From assembly GCF_014643835.1 (NCBI RefSeq), contig NZ_BMKD01000009.1:248001-312000 (forward strand): a stretch of 64,000 bases of DNA. Reading direction: 5' to 3'. The notes beneath the pieces are model-generated. The model was not told the DNA's origin and ran no database searches. It saw only the letters and a program-made list of their open reading frames with translations. The position numbers were made by a program, and so were the translations under genes. Shown here one piece after another: positions 1 to 9,462 of this stretch; positions within the stretch are counted from its first letter, which is position 1; each line of letters starts with the position of its first letter. Source of the stretch: Mucilaginibacter rubeus (GTDB lineage Bacteria > Bacteroidota > Bacteroidia > Sphingobacteriales > Sphingobacteriaceae).

Positions 1-1
1 T

Positions 2-781
2 GAGATCGGCTTTTGTGATTAGGCCATTACCAAGTTTCATTTCATCAACAATCAAATCCGCAACAGGCCCGTCATAAAAACCGTCACGGCCTTTATCCCG
101 GATCTGTTCAAATGTTTTGGCCAGATCTTCCTGTATCAATAAATCGCCTTCCTTCCATTCCCCTTCCTTTACCAAATAATTTTTACCTGGATTTAATTTT
201 TTAAATTGTTGGGCGGTACGGTTAAGGTCGCTGGCCAAATGTTTGGTTATTTTAAAACCATTGCGGGCAAGTTTAATGGCCGGTTCAATCAAATCGGCCC
301 ATTTCAGTTTGCCGTACTTATGATGAGCCTCAATCATTCCATCAACTGATCCCGGCACGCCCGATGCTTTGTGAGTGTACAAACTCATATTGGGGATTAC
401 ATTACCGGCCGAATCAAGATACATATTAACATTAGCTGCACCCGGGCCCTTTTCCCTAAAATCGAGTGTGCTTGTTTTACCGTTACCTGCACGGTAAACC
501 ATGAAACCGCCACCACCTATGTTCCCGGCTTCGGGCAAAGTGACTGCCAAAGCAAATTGCACCGCTACCGCGGCATCAACTGCATTACCTCCTCGCTTCA
601 ATATATCAAGCCCCACCTGTGCGGCATCGGGATATGCGCAAACTACCATTCCGTTACGGTACTGACCGCTGTTATTGAGCCCGAGCTGCCCCGGTGCACA
701 TCCCGACAAAACAAAAAATATTACAGATAAAAACAGGATCTGGCATTTCGGATTATTTATTTTAAGGCGATTTATAGTCAT
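2..781 (-). CDS. ggt: Gamma-glutamyltranspeptidase, lipoprotein, partial (N-terminal part)
   Basis: The reverse strand is open from an ATG at 781 to the window edge, giving the first 260 residues of a roughly 560-residue family member. The N-terminus is a lipoprotein signal (hydrophobic stretch ending in LSGC at about residues 24-27). It is followed by the family signature of the large subunit: KRGGNAVDAAVA at about residues 62-73, then GNIGGGGFMVY, DFREKGP and ASGVPGSVDGM. The enzyme cleaves gamma-glutamyl bonds of glutathione and transfers or hydrolyses the glutamyl group in the periplasm. The autoprocessing Thr and the small subunit lie outside the window, so activity cannot be judged. It is transcribed away from the next gene. 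Confidence 0.93.
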   Translation of the reverse strand, partial: MTINRLKINNPKCQILFLSVIFFVLSGCAPGQLGLNNSGQYRNGMVVCAYPDAAQVGLDILKRGGNAVDAAVAVQFALAVTLPEAGNIGGGGFMVYRAGNGKTSTLDFREKGPGAANVNMYLDSAGNVIPNMSLYTHKASGVPGSVDGMIEAHHKYGKLKWADLIEPAIKLARNGFKITKHLASDLNRTAQQFKKLNPGKNYLVKEGEWKEGDLLIQEDLAKTFEQIRDKGRDGFYDGPVADLIVDEMKLGNGLITKADL

Positions 782-941
782 TACAGCAATTTAATTTTCA
801 CTAAAATAACTCATTTGGATACTTAATTTAACAATTCGGAGCCATTCTTTTCTATTGAAAACCAATTCAATACCAATCAAAGCACGATGTTTTTTAAGCA
901 CCAATAGCATAAAAAAGCAATTCTGACGTTTATTTGCATGA

Positions 942-965
942 AATAAAAAAGCTCAAAATTGAGCT
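942..965 (-). terminator. Terminator-like hairpin, reverse strand
   Basis: A 7-bp perfect stem (AGCTCAA/TTGAGCT, 950-965) is followed on the reverse strand by a run of six T. No reverse-strand gene ends here. It lies between the divergent ggt and the small outer-membrane gene, so it would only stop antisense transcription running towards ggt, or act in the leader of another transcript. Confidence 0.4.
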
Positions 966-1025
966 AAACAAGCTGGTCACTTTTTTGTTACAGCTACATT
1001 ATTGTCAATCATTAAATTCATCTGC

Positions 1026-1520
1026 ATGAAAAAACTAACGTACCTTTTATTATTTTCCGTATCCTTTTTATTGATCAGCAAAAACTCACAGGCCCAAGAC
1101 TATAAAACAGCAGTAGGTTTAAAATTTGGCGCATACGAGGTTGGCCCCTCTGTTAAATACTTTATGGATAAAGGCACCGCGCTTGAAGGCATCCTGGGTA
1201 TCCGCGATCACGGCGTGGTATTAACCGGCTTGTATGAATTAAACCAGCAAGCTTTTAATGTTGATAAACTGAGCTTTTATTATGGCTTCGGCGGCCACCT
1301 TGGTTCGGTAGGCAATGGCTACTACAAACGTTTTGGCGGCGACGACGAATACTACAACGGCAAACACATCCTGATAGGTGCCGATGCTGTTATCGGTTTG
1401 GAATATGTTATCCCTAATGCGCCAATTGCGATCAGCCTTGACCTTAATCCGCGACTTGAACTGGCAAGAGGACCATTTTTTGATATCGCACCCGGACTGG
1501 GATTGAAGTATACCTTCTAA
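1026..1520 (+). CDS. Small secreted outer-membrane beta-barrel-like protein
   Basis: A 164-residue protein. I chose the ATG at 1026 because it begins a clean Sec signal peptide (MKKLTYLLLF...NSQAQD, cleavage near residue 24). A TTG at 1002 would add eight charged or polar residues in front of it. The mature part is rich in alternating glycine and aromatic residues and ends in Phe (GLGLKYTF), typical of small eight-stranded porin-fold proteins of Bacteroidota. I recognise no specific family. It probably sits in the outer membrane; function unknown. It converges on the subtilase gene, and the two share a terminator. Confidence 0.7.
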   Translation: MKKLTYLLLFSVSFLLISKNSQAQDYKTAVGLKFGAYEVGPSVKYFMDKGTALEGILGIRDHGVVLTGLYELNQQAFNVDKLSFYYGFGGHLGSVGNGYYKRFGGDDEYYNGKHILIGADAVIGLEYVIPNAPIAISLDLNPRLELARGPFFDIAPGLGLKYTF

Positions 1521-1533
1521 AAAATAAAAGAGA

Positions 1534-1564
1534 TTATCATCACCTGCCTAACGGGTGATGATAA
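1534..1564. terminator. Bidirectional terminator between convergent genes
   Basis: An 11-bp perfect inverted repeat (TTATCATCACC / GGTGATGATAA, 8-base loop) is followed by CTTTTT on the plus strand and by a T-rich tract on the minus strand. The stem includes the last codons and stop of the subtilase gene (TAG at 1548-1550), so one structure serves both transcripts. Confidence 0.75.
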
Positions 1565-4500
1565 CTTTTTGCGAATAGACCTTCTGTCCAAGCAATACCC
1601 TAAGCACATATACCCCCGGCGTTTGCCTGCTCACATTCAAAATAGTGCTGTAATTACCCTGATCAATGTTTTGCTGCCCACCCTGGTAAACCGCTTCACC
1701 TAAAGCATTAATGAGGGATAATTTCATGGTGGTGGCTTCTTTGGCCGCAAATACCACGTTTAAATCAGTACTTACCGGTACCGGGAACACGCTCAACCCA
1801 ATTTCATTTTTATTTCCGGCCTTGCCTTCGTGTGCGTAAACATAATTATCTGATTGAGCCAGGCAGCCATTGGCCAGTGTAACCTGCACCTGGTATTTTC
1901 CACTTTGTACAGGGTTGTAAGTTGCAGCGGTGGCCCCGCTTATTACATTGCCATTTAACAGCCACTGGTTACCATCGGTAAAGTTTGAGTTAAGCGTGTT
2001 ATTGGTTTGGCTAATAAGCGGCTTGCTCAACGTTACCGCCTTACGTGCGGCCGATGCGCAGCCCAGGCTTTGCACCTTCATATCGTAAAAATAATAGTAG
2101 TACCCTTTGTAGGCGGTAGTATCGCCATTGGTTGCAGTGGCGCTGTTACCGGTAATGCTAAATATATTACCAATCTTAAACGGATAACCTGTTACCCCTC
2201 CGTTATTACGATATATGGTAGCTTGATCAGCAAAATCAACCGAAATCTGGTAATTGCCGGCACCTGGTAACGACAGGTTTAAATCATATACCTGTCCCTG
2301 ATCGTTAGGGTCATCGGGCTGTGCGCCTGCCAGGGGGGTGGTACGGGTTGCAACAGCATTTATGGTAACCGACGATACAATTTGCCCGTTAGCATTAGAT
2401 ACATTAAATGTTATTTTACCCGAATTACCGATGTAAAGACGCGCGCTCTTAATTAATACCGGCACCTTAGTGTTTACGGTTATATAAGGGGTAAACTGAT
2501 TATAACCACCAGCCGTAAACACACTTTTAGTAGCCGGACCGATTGTTCCGCTAAAATCATTAACGCCTGCATAGTAAGTATTATTAACCGGTGCCTGAGT
2601 TGTTAACGCTTCGCTTCCGGCGGCTATGGGCAATTCATCAGTTGCATTCTGATACCATAGTACAGTACCGTCACCGGTGCCAAATAACTCGTATTGATTG
2701 GTAGTGGTACAATAATAAGCACTCAGATCGCCAATAGTTGCCGGCGAATTAATGGTGATATTGGCTGTAACCGAATTATTGCTACTAACCGGATCGCCGG
2801 TGAGTTTACTGGTAGCGGTAATAGTATAGGATGCCCCTGCAACCGCATTAAACTCCTGGCTAAAGGTAAAGTTATCCTCGGCCAATGCGGGCAATGATGC
2901 CTTGTAGATCTCGTTGTAAGTAGTTGTAACATTATTGGCATTGGTAATGGTAACTGTTACCGGGATATTGTTTATGGCCGCGTTGCCAAAATTTTTAAGC
3001 CTCACCGTAACAGGTGTACTCGCCGAGCACGAACCACTGCTACCAGGGCTAACAATGGAAATAACGCCCGCGTCAATACTGGTTTGCAGAAATTGCACCC
3101 GGTAATCCTGGGTTTCGCCTTTGGTATAGCTGCCGCAAGCTTTAATGCTTGATGCATCGCCGGTTTCAGTAAGCACAACCCGCATCAGGCTATAAGCCCC
3201 GGCAGTTACTGTTCCCGGCACGGTAATGTTGGTATTATAGGTACCGGTTCCATTAATGATCCCGGTTGTTGCTGCCAGTTCATTATCTTCAAACACACCG
3301 TTAGCATTCCAGTCTATAAACACTTTTGCAGCTTTATTAAAATTGTTGCCGCAAGTACCAAGGGTGATGCTCAAAGGATACGTTTTAGCCTGCTCAAGCT
3401 GTACGGTAAGGTTGGTATAGTCCGAATAGCCTGTGCAGCCTGCAGCCGCGGTATTATCAATATTAGCGAGTTTTAAATTATCAACCTTTGAGTCGGCATT
3501 TGAGAGCGGAGCCGAAGCGCAGTAAGCAGTTCCCCCAACCCCGGTAACAATAAGCGAGTATGCCTGCGACCCGGATGACAAGCTTCCTTTATGCGATACC
3601 GTAATAGTATAAGCCCTGCCGGGAACCGAGTTAGGGATATATACCTGTTCAATATTATCCCTGATATTGTCCCCTTTAGTTGCAGCAAATCCAGGCTTAT
3701 TAGGGTCAAGCACCCAGGGGGTAAAAGTTGTTGTACCGTCGCTCACCCTGATATCGAGGTCATTCACCAATTTAGGAGTTCGGCTGTTGATTACGCCTTC
3801 GGTGGTTGGCGTACCTTGCAGATCGGTCCATGATATGGTTGCGGCCAGTAAGCGGTTACCGGATGCTATTACGTTATAGGTTTGTGTTTGTCCCTGTTTA
3901 AGCGTTTTTTCGCTTACTATGCTTTTACCACCATTATTGGTTATGGCTTGTGCAGCCTCGGTCATGTTAAGCAATCCCCAGCCATAAATATAATCAGGCC
4001 CCACATTACCGGCATCAAAGGCAGTATGGCAAACCAACCCTTTCAATGTGGCCGACCGCATAAATGTTCCTCCATTTTGTTTAGCATAGTATTCCTGCAA
4101 CAAATAAAGCGAGCCCGTAACATTAGGGGCAGCCATTGAGGTACCTGATAAAGTAGCGTATGAGGTAGTGTTATCAACCCCTACCGAAAGTACGTTAACA
4201 CCATCGCCCACAATATCGGGTTTGATACGGCCATCATCCGTTGGCCCCCAGCTGCTAAAAGGTGCGATGGCTACATCGCTCCGGTTTTTTGGCCCATACA
4301 ACAGCGGGTAAACTGCACCTACAGTAAGTATGTTTTTGGCATTGCCGCTGGTGCTGATAATATCATAACTATCATTATTGCTGATCCCGGCAGGGCGGGC
4401 GCCTTTGTTCACAAAAGTTTGATCGGTTTTACTTTTGTAACCATAGTAGGTTTCGCCTACCGCGGGGCCGTTACTTGTGCGCTCGTTACCTGCCGATTCA

Positions 4501-5288
4501 ACAATGAGGTAATATGGGGCAGTATAAGCTATCTTATCCCAGTTGGCTGTTTTTGAGTCGTAGAAGCCAAAGTTATAATCTACCGTGTCGCCTGGTAAAC
4601 CATTCCATTCCCAGCGGCCGGCCGAATCATTATAATCCCATCCCGTTACTACCCCGTATGAGTGATTGGAAAGTAGAAGATTGGCAGCAGCGGCACTCAT
4701 GGTGGTTTCATCATTATTAAAATCGTATGACTGAAGCGTAGTTGCTCCAAACGACATGCCCTTAGCCGGTGCATAAATACCTTTGGCAATCATGGTACCT
4801 GCCACGTGTGATGAATGGTCATTTACCGGTTCGGTTGTTTTTAGTGTGATGGTTTTGCCTGCAAATTCCTGGTGGGCTTTGTAAACCGCGCCGCCATCCC
4901 ATATGGCCAGTTTATTGGTTAAAAAGTCTGATGAGCCGGATAAATTTAAGCCCAACGAACCGCCGGGCTGCAGGGTATTAGTACCTGTGGTGGCTGCCGC
5001 GGTTGTATTGTTATGCGTAATAAGATATATAGGGAACCCTAATTTATTAACTCCCTGTAAGGTAACCAGGTTGCCGTTTTTTGTACGGCGGGATAATGTC
5101 CATCCATGCGTGGACGCTAATGACACTGCCTTGTCGTGAGATGCTTTATAGTTTGTGAGCGATTGCTGTGAAATATCGTTAAGCTGAAGCCTGTTCTTTT
5201 CGCTGATCAAAGGCTGTTGGGCCATAGCGTCGCTTACTGCAAACAACAGCAAAAAGCAAAAAGAAATAATTGTGTAAAGTTTGATCAT
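1548..5288 (-). CDS. Secreted S8 subtilase with GEVED domain and T9SS sorting domain
   Basis: A 1246-residue exported protease. A Sec signal peptide covers residues 1-23. The S8 domain has Asp131 (AIWDGG), His158 (DHSSHVAGT), the oxyanion Asn268 (ESAGNER) and Ser384 (SGTSMAAPNV), so the catalytic triad is complete. It is followed by a beta-sandwich region with a GEVED module (DWNANGVFEDNE ... GETQDYRVQF, about 590-735), a CARDB/Ig-like region (about 740-850), further beta domains, and a C-terminal type A sorting domain of about 85 residues ending in KVIITR. Family knowledge says such a tail directs secretion by the type IX system, whose parts (gldKLMN, sprE) lie in this window. The substrate is unknown; extracellular protein degradation is inferred. 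The gene is monocistronic. Confidence 0.92.
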   Translation of the reverse strand: MIKLYTIISFCFLLLFAVSDAMAQQPLISEKNRLQLNDISQQSLTNYKASHDKAVSLASTHGWTLSRRTKNGNLVTLQGVNKLGFPIYLITHNNTTAAATTGTNTLQPGGSLGLNLSGSSDFLTNKLAIWDGGAVYKAHQEFAGKTITLKTTEPVNDHSSHVAGTMIAKGIYAPAKGMSFGATTLQSYDFNNDETTMSAAAANLLLSNHSYGVVTGWDYNDSAGRWEWNGLPGDTVDYNFGFYDSKTANWDKIAYTAPYYLIVESAGNERTSNGPAVGETYYGYKSKTDQTFVNKGARPAGISNNDSYDIISTSGNAKNILTVGAVYPLLYGPKNRSDVAIAPFSSWGPTDDGRIKPDIVGDGVNVLSVGVDNTTSYATLSGTSMAAPNVTGSLYLLQEYYAKQNGGTFMRSATLKGLVCHTAFDAGNVGPDYIYGWGLLNMTEAAQAITNNGGKSIVSEKTLKQGQTQTYNVIASGNRLLAATISWTDLQGTPTTEGVINSRTPKLVNDLDIRVSDGTTTFTPWVLDPNKPGFAATKGDNIRDNIEQVYIPNSVPGRAYTITVSHKGSLSSGSQAYSLIVTGVGGTAYCASAPLSNADSKVDNLKLANIDNTAAAGCTGYSDYTNLTVQLEQAKTYPLSITLGTCGNNFNKAAKVFIDWNANGVFEDNELAATTGIINGTGTYNTNITVPGTVTAGAYSLMRVVLTETGDASSIKACGSYTKGETQDYRVQFLQTSIDAGVISIVSPGSSGSCSASTPVTVRLKNFGNAAINNIPVTVTITNANNVTTTYNEIYKASLPALAEDNFTFSQEFNAVAGASYTITATSKLTGDPVSSNNSVTANITINSPATIGDLSAYYCTTTNQYELFGTGDGTVLWYQNATDELPIAAGSEALTTQAPVNNTYYAGVNDFSGTIGPATKSVFTAGGYNQFTPYITVNTKVPVLIKSARLYIGNSGKITFNVSNANGQIVSSVTINAVATRTTPLAGAQPDDPNDQGQVYDLNLSLPGAGNYQISVDFADQATIYRNNGGVTGYPFKIGNIFSITGNSATATNGDTTAYKGYYYYFYDMKVQSLGCASAARKAVTLSKPLISQTNNTLNSNFTDGNQWLLNGNVISGATAATYNPVQSGKYQVQVTLANGCLAQSDNYVYAHEGKAGNKNEIGLSVFPVPVSTDLNVVFAAKEATTMKLSLINALGEAVYQGGQQNIDQGNYSTILNVSRQTPGVYVLRVLLGQKVYSQKVIITR

Positions 5289-5397
5289 TGGTTTGAAAGA
5301 TAGGCAATTTTAAGAAAAATCAACCTCAACTAAAACAAAACAACCAACGCTTTACAATATTCGTAAACTTGACAATTAAAGAGTGAAATTTTAGCTG

Positions 5398-7047
5398 TTA
5401 CGACAGGTATTTACCCACAATAGGCATCCTGCGGCCCATACCAAATGCTTTTGGTGATACCCTTAAAATAGGTGGTGTTTGATAACGCTTATGCTCGGCC
5501 GAATTAGTAAGTTTGATAACCCGGCGAACGGTTGCCTCGTCATATCCCATCCTGATGATCTCGGCCGATGAGCAGCGATTTTCGATATACTCGGCCAGAA
5601 TCTTGTCAAGCACATCGTATTCGGGCAGCGAATCGGTATCTTTTTGGTCTGGCCTTAACTCGGCCGATGGCGGTTTAACGATGGAATTGATCGGTATGAT
5701 CTTCTTATCGCGATTAATGTATCGGGCAAGCTCAAACACCTGGGTTTTGTAAACATCGCCAATAACAGAGATACCGCCGCACATATCACCATATAAAGTG
5801 CCATAGCCTACAGCGGCCTCGCTCTTGTTACTGGTGTTCAACAAAATGTACCCGAATTTATTGCACATCGCCATTAATAAAACAGCCCTACTGCGCGATT
5901 GGATATTTTCCTCCGCGATATTAAAAGGCAAGCCATCGAACTGCGGATTTAACGCTGTTTCAAACGCTTCTGTAATGTTTTTAATGGGCACTATTTCGTG
6001 CTTGCAACCAAGGTTATCAACCAAATCCTGAGCATCTTTCAATGAATGGTCCGTTGAAAAGCGTGAAGGCAGTAATACAGCCATCACATTTTGAGGCCCC
6101 AGCGCCTCTGCCGCCAAAGCGCATACCACGGCCGAATCAATACCGCCCGACAAACCTAAAATTGCTTGTTTAAAGCCCGATTTATAAAAATAATCGCGGA
6201 TGCCAAGTATAACGGCCTGATGGATCTGCTCAATATCGCCCGGACGCTCGGTTTTTATCGTTGTTGGATGATCAAAGCTTAGCGTGTTATCTTCAGTTAA
6301 GGTATAATAAGCCATGCTTTCCTCAAAATAAGGCATCTCATCAATTAGCTTACCTGTATTATCAAACACCAACGAACCTCCGTCAAATATCAGTTCCGTT
6401 TGGGCGCCAACGTGATTAACATACAACAATGGCAACTTATACCGGCTGGCGTTATCACTCAATATCTCAATACGCTCCTCATCGTGATTATAAGCGAACG
6501 GTGACGCAGCTATATTGATCATTAGGTGCGGGTTTTGATGAATGAGGGTATCCATCGGTCGGGTAACGTATAGCGGGTTTTCGATGGTATTCCACAGATC
6601 CTCGCAAATAGTAAGCGCTATTCGCTTGCCTTTAAACTCAATACAATTAAACTCGGTTGAGGGCTCAAAGTAACGGTATTCGTCAAATACATCGTAATTA
6701 GGCAGCAAGGCTTTGTTTACCACTGCTTTCACCTCGCCATTCTCAATAAAATAAGCAGAATTGCTCAGATCTTTACCCTCTGTTTTATGGTTGGGTGTTG
6801 GTAAGCCTATGATGCAGGCTATATCAACACATACTTCAGCTATCTTTTTAGCAGCTTCATCGCACAGGCCTATAAATTCGTCAAACTCTAAAAAATCGCG
6901 CGAAGGATAACCGCAAACACATAGCTCGGCAAATACAACCAGGTCGGCCCCGTTATTTTTCGCCTTGATAATATGATCAATGATTTTATTGGTATTCGAT
7001 TCAAAATTACCTACGTGATAGTTGAGCTGGGCTAACGCGATTTTCAT
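5398..7047 (-). CDS. nadE: Glutamine-dependent NAD+ synthetase
   Basis: A 549-residue two-domain enzyme that amidates nicotinic acid adenine dinucleotide to NAD+ with ATP and glutamine. The N-terminal nitrilase-like glutaminase domain (about 1-265) shows the Glu-Lys-Cys triad region (FAELCVCGYPSRD, NKALLPNYDVFDEYRYF, ALTICEDLW). The C-terminal synthetase domain (about 270-549) has the ATP-pyrophosphatase loop LSGGIDSAVV and the YGDMCGGISVIGDVYKTQVF region. Length is normal for the glutamine-dependent form. It is divergent from gldB across a short region carrying an inverted-word repeat. The linkage nadE-gldB is common in Bacteroidota. Confidence 0.97.
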   Translation of the reverse strand: MKIALAQLNYHVGNFESNTNKIIDHIIKAKNNGADLVVFAELCVCGYPSRDFLEFDEFIGLCDEAAKKIAEVCVDIACIIGLPTPNHKTEGKDLSNSAYFIENGEVKAVVNKALLPNYDVFDEYRYFEPSTEFNCIEFKGKRIALTICEDLWNTIENPLYVTRPMDTLIHQNPHLMINIAASPFAYNHDEERIEILSDNASRYKLPLLYVNHVGAQTELIFDGGSLVFDNTGKLIDEMPYFEESMAYYTLTEDNTLSFDHPTTIKTERPGDIEQIHQAVILGIRDYFYKSGFKQAILGLSGGIDSAVVCALAAEALGPQNVMAVLLPSRFSTDHSLKDAQDLVDNLGCKHEIVPIKNITEAFETALNPQFDGLPFNIAEENIQSRSRAVLLMAMCNKFGYILLNTSNKSEAAVGYGTLYGDMCGGISVIGDVYKTQVFELARYINRDKKIIPINSIVKPPSAELRPDQKDTDSLPEYDVLDKILAEYIENRCSSAEIIRMGYDEATVRRVIKLTNSAEHKRYQTPPILRVSPKAFGMGRRMPIVGKYLS

Positions 7048-7060
7048 AGTATATGTATAT

Positions 7061-7140
7061 TTTAGTCTTAAGTCGCAAGTCTTTAGTACAAAGTCAAAAA
7101 ATAAGACTTTCGATTTAGGACTACCGACTATTGACTTAAC
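7061..7140. repeat. Iterated-word inverted repeat (AGTC type), nadE-gldB
   Basis: The left half (7061-7098) iterates AGTC about every 8-10 bases (AGTCTTAAGTCGCAAGTC). The right half (7104-7140) carries the complementary GACT words, so the whole can form a long imperfect hairpin. It lies in a divergent promoter region. The same words recur at 43552-43663. Confidence 0.65.
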
Positions 7141-7169
7141 AATAGTAGCAACATTAATGCAAATAAATT

Positions 7170-7177
7170 TACTTTTG
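7170..7177 (+). promoter_or_regulatory. Bacteroidota-type -7 box for gldB
   Basis: TACTTTTG matches the TAnnTTTG -7 consensus of the Bacteroidota primary sigma factor and lies 15 bases before the gldB ATG. A TTG at the usual -33 distance is not evident, so only the -7 element is supported. Confidence 0.45.
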
Positions 7178-7192
7178 CCTTAAAGGATAAAG

Positions 7193-8230
7193 ATGAACCC
7201 TACCCGGCATATAGCAAAGCAAATTTACTTAATTTTTTCCATCGGCCTGATATTAAGCAGCTGTACCCGCAACAAAAAAATTGATGTAAGCAATATCAAC
7301 GTTAATTTCAAAATTGAACGGTTTGACCACGATTTTGATGCCATGCGCAGCAAACCCATGGCCTTACAGGCTGCTTACCTGCAAAAACAATACGGCAGTT
7401 TTTACCCTGATTTTATCGAACGCATTTTACAGGTTGGCAGTACCAAGGATACCACCTATTTTAAACCACTTCGGCAGGTATTCGCGGGCAAAGCCTATAA
7501 CGACCTCAAGCACGACGCCGATGCCGCCTTCCCTAATATGGACCGGCAGAACGCCAGCCTTACCGAGGCTTTTAAATACATTAAATATTATTACCCTCAA
7601 AAACCGCTCCCGCGGGTATATGCTTATATTTCCGGTTTCCAGGCACAAACTACCATTGGCGATGGCTACTTCGGCGTCGGAATAGATTTGTTTCTGGGTA
7701 CGGATTCACGTTTTTATCCTTCGCTTACCAATGCTTTTCCGCATTATCTTTCCAGGTGGTTTACGCCTGATAATATTACGCCCCGCGTTGTTGAAGGTAT
7801 AGCACGTGAGGACATGTTTCCAGAAGATGACAATGACAAAGCACTCTTGAATAAAATGATCTATAACGGCAAGATCATGTACTTTATGGACAAGATACTG
7901 CCCGATGTGGCTGATAGCACCAAGATCCGGTACACTACCGAACAACTAAAATGGTGCCATGAATTTGAAAGTAAAATCTGGGGATACTTTTTAGAACAAA
8001 ACCTGCTGTACGAAACTGATTATCAAAAAATCCAAAAATATCTTACAGAAGCCCCCTTCACTCCCGGCCTTGGCGAAAAGAATGAATCGGCACCGAAACT
8101 TGCTGTGTGGACGGGCTGGCAGATAGTAAGGAAATATATGGATAAGCACCCTGATGTAACGCTACCCCAGCTGATGGCCGATAAAGATGCCCAAAAGCTC
8201 CTGAACGAATCGGGGTATCACCCCAAATAA
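7193..8230 (+). CDS. gldB: Gliding motility lipoprotein GldB
   Basis: A 345-residue lipoprotein. The signal peptide ends with the lipobox LSSC at about residue 24, followed by a short tether and a conserved domain (INVNFKIERFDHDFDAM near residue 40) matching GldB. GldB is required for gliding and normal T9SS function in Flavobacterium; its biochemical role is not established. The C-terminal half has helical, metalloprotease-like segments (GIDLFLG, FPHYLSRWF) as in the family. In flavobacteria gldC usually follows, but here no gldC is seen and a strong terminator closes the transcript. Confidence 0.9.
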   Translation: MNPTRHIAKQIYLIFSIGLILSSCTRNKKIDVSNINVNFKIERFDHDFDAMRSKPMALQAAYLQKQYGSFYPDFIERILQVGSTKDTTYFKPLRQVFAGKAYNDLKHDADAAFPNMDRQNASLTEAFKYIKYYYPQKPLPRVYAYISGFQAQTTIGDGYFGVGIDLFLGTDSRFYPSLTNAFPHYLSRWFTPDNITPRVVEGIAREDMFPEDDNDKALLNKMIYNGKIMYFMDKILPDVADSTKIRYTTEQLKWCHEFESKIWGYFLEQNLLYETDYQKIQKYLTEAPFTPGLGEKNESAPKLAVWTGWQIVRKYMDKHPDVTLPQLMADKDAQKLLNESGYHPK

Positions 8231-8241
8231 AAGGCACAAAA

Positions 8242-8272
8242 AAAGCGTCTTCAAAATGAAGGCGCTTTTTTT
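8242..8272. terminator. Terminator after gldB
   Basis: The stem AAGCGTCTTC / GAAGGCGCTT (one G-T pair, AAAAT loop) is followed by TTTTTT. The reverse strand also ends in a T run, so it can also serve the small convergent gene at 8298. Confidence 0.8.
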
Positions 8273-8297
8273 ATATCATTTCCCTTTTACAGGTTTA

Positions 8298-8495
8298 TTA
8301 CTTCATAATTGCGAAAACGCATTTCAAAGCGATCAGGATACCAATGATCAAAATAATATTTGATATAGAAGTAAACATGAAGCCTGTGTTGGCATCGCCG
8401 GCAAAACGCAGGAACACGCCTACTATACCGATAACAATAGCTACAGTTAATAATTTGTAATGACCTTCTGCGTTAGCATTTTCCATTGATTCCAT
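8298..8495 (-). CDS. Small two-helix membrane protein
   Basis: A 65-residue protein of the inner membrane with two predicted helices (about 15-31 and 40-60) and a short acidic N-terminus. The ATG two codons downstream of the annotated start is an equally possible start. I do not recognise a named family. The well-behaved hydrophobic pattern, its own start and the terminator downstream support it as a real gene. Function unknown. Confidence 0.6.
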   Translation of the reverse strand: MESMENANAEGHYKLLTVAIVIGIVGVFLRFAGDANTGFMFTSISNIILIIGILIALKCVFAIMK

Positions 8496-8556
8496 GGTAC
8501 CTATTTTTAATGTTTGCGCAAAAATAGAAATGTTTACCGAAAAAGCGACAAAGTTT

Positions 8557-8807
8557 TTATGATTTTATGCTGCTGGCAAACCAGGTTGGGTGTTTACGCT
8601 TGTAATAGCGGTACAGCACCCATAAAACTACCGACAGCACGACAAATACCCAAATGTTTGCCAGGCCTAACAGCAATTCAACAAACAAGTGCCAGCCATT
8701 GCTCAAAGCTATCATCAGCCTGTTAAAAAATGGCAACTGATAGGCAGAAGGATCGTCGTTGGCTATCATTTCCTGGTTGATAAAATTGCTTTGGTAAAAG
8801 CCAAGTA
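8557..8807 (-). pseudogene. C-terminal remnant of a DUF4349-like membrane protein
   Basis: From the ATG at 8769 a 70-residue ORF encodes one membrane helix (about residues 33-56) and a basic tail (YRYYKRKH). The frame stays open upstream of that ATG to the edge of the transposase element at 8808, and the extra residues (VLGFYQSNFINQE) resemble the last beta strand that precedes the membrane anchor in DUF4349 proteins. I read this as the 3' end of a longer gene whose 5' part has been lost, with the element now at the break point. It could instead be a genuine small membrane protein starting at 8769; the family call is by pattern only. Confidence 0.5.
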
Positions 8808-8847
8808 CTGGTCGAAGTTTAGCGATAGCGTAACTTCGTCCTAAAAT
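8808..8847. repeat. Left 40-bp inverted end of RAYT element
   Basis: The 40 bases match the reverse complement of 9463-9502 at 39 of 40 positions. Each copy contains its own REP-like palindrome (CGAAGTT...AACTTCG, 7-bp arms). Just inside it is a second hairpin, GTTAAGCT-TTC-AGCTTAAC (8850-8868), which covers the transposase stop codon. Confidence 0.9.
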
Positions 8848-8858
8848 GTGTTAAGCTT

Positions 8859-9446
8859 TCAGCTTAACTTAATAATGGGTAACAATCCATCTTCATCCAA
8901 ATAATAATCCTTTGCACTGCTGTATAAATAGTTTGGCGGATAATCCACAGCACCGGATTCAACCGGGTTACTATGCAGATAATCCAATCTCTGTATAAGC
9001 ATCTGATGTGTTGATAATTCAATAGGATGGTTATTTTGCTGCCAAAACTGATATTGCTCATTGTTGACATTCCGTTTTCCTGCACGCTCAAACATCCATA
9101 ACAGCCATTCACGCCTACTCTCCTGAATATTTTCGGCAATGGCTCTTAAAATTGCTTTAGATGTATGTCTTTTTAAATCACGCAAAATATCTGATAAGTT
9201 ACCTTTTTCTGTACTGATGATCAAATGCACATGACTCGACATAATACACCATGCATACAACTCCAATCCCTTATTTTCTATACAATATTTAAGACTATCA
9301 ATTATAATATCACAATAAATTCGTCTTACAAAAACATCAATCCAATTTACGGTGGCAAAGCTTACAAAATAAAGTTGATCATGTTCGTGAAAGATATATT
9401 TACGGCCCATTGATACGAATATAGATTTTGCGGTTTGGTTTCGCAA
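8859..9446 (-). CDS. REP-associated tyrosine transposase (Y1, IS200-like)
   Basis: 195 residues; a start at residue 13 (9410, MGRKYIFHEHD) is also plausible. The HUH motif is SSHVHLI at about residues 69-75 and the catalytic Tyr lies in DYLHSNPVESG near residue 158, followed by the PPNYLYSSAKDY segment typical of RAYT proteins. It nicks and joins single-stranded DNA at hairpin ends. The gene sits alone between the two 40-bp inverted ends. Reading frame and motifs are intact, so it is probably functional. Confidence 0.9.
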   Translation of the reverse strand: MRNQTAKSIFVSMGRKYIFHEHDQLYFVSFATVNWIDVFVRRIYCDIIIDSLKYCIENKGLELYAWCIMSSHVHLIISTEKGNLSDILRDLKRHTSKAILRAIAENIQESRREWLLWMFERAGKRNVNNEQYQFWQQNNHPIELSTHQMLIQRLDYLHSNPVESGAVDYPPNYLYSSAKDYYLDEDGLLPIIKLS

Positions 9447-9462
9447 GCAGAATGCTTGCTTG

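Noticed and set aside
371-730. 119-residue plus-strand ORF
   Set aside because: It lies wholly inside the ggt coding frame on the other strand; composition is that of an antisense shadow.
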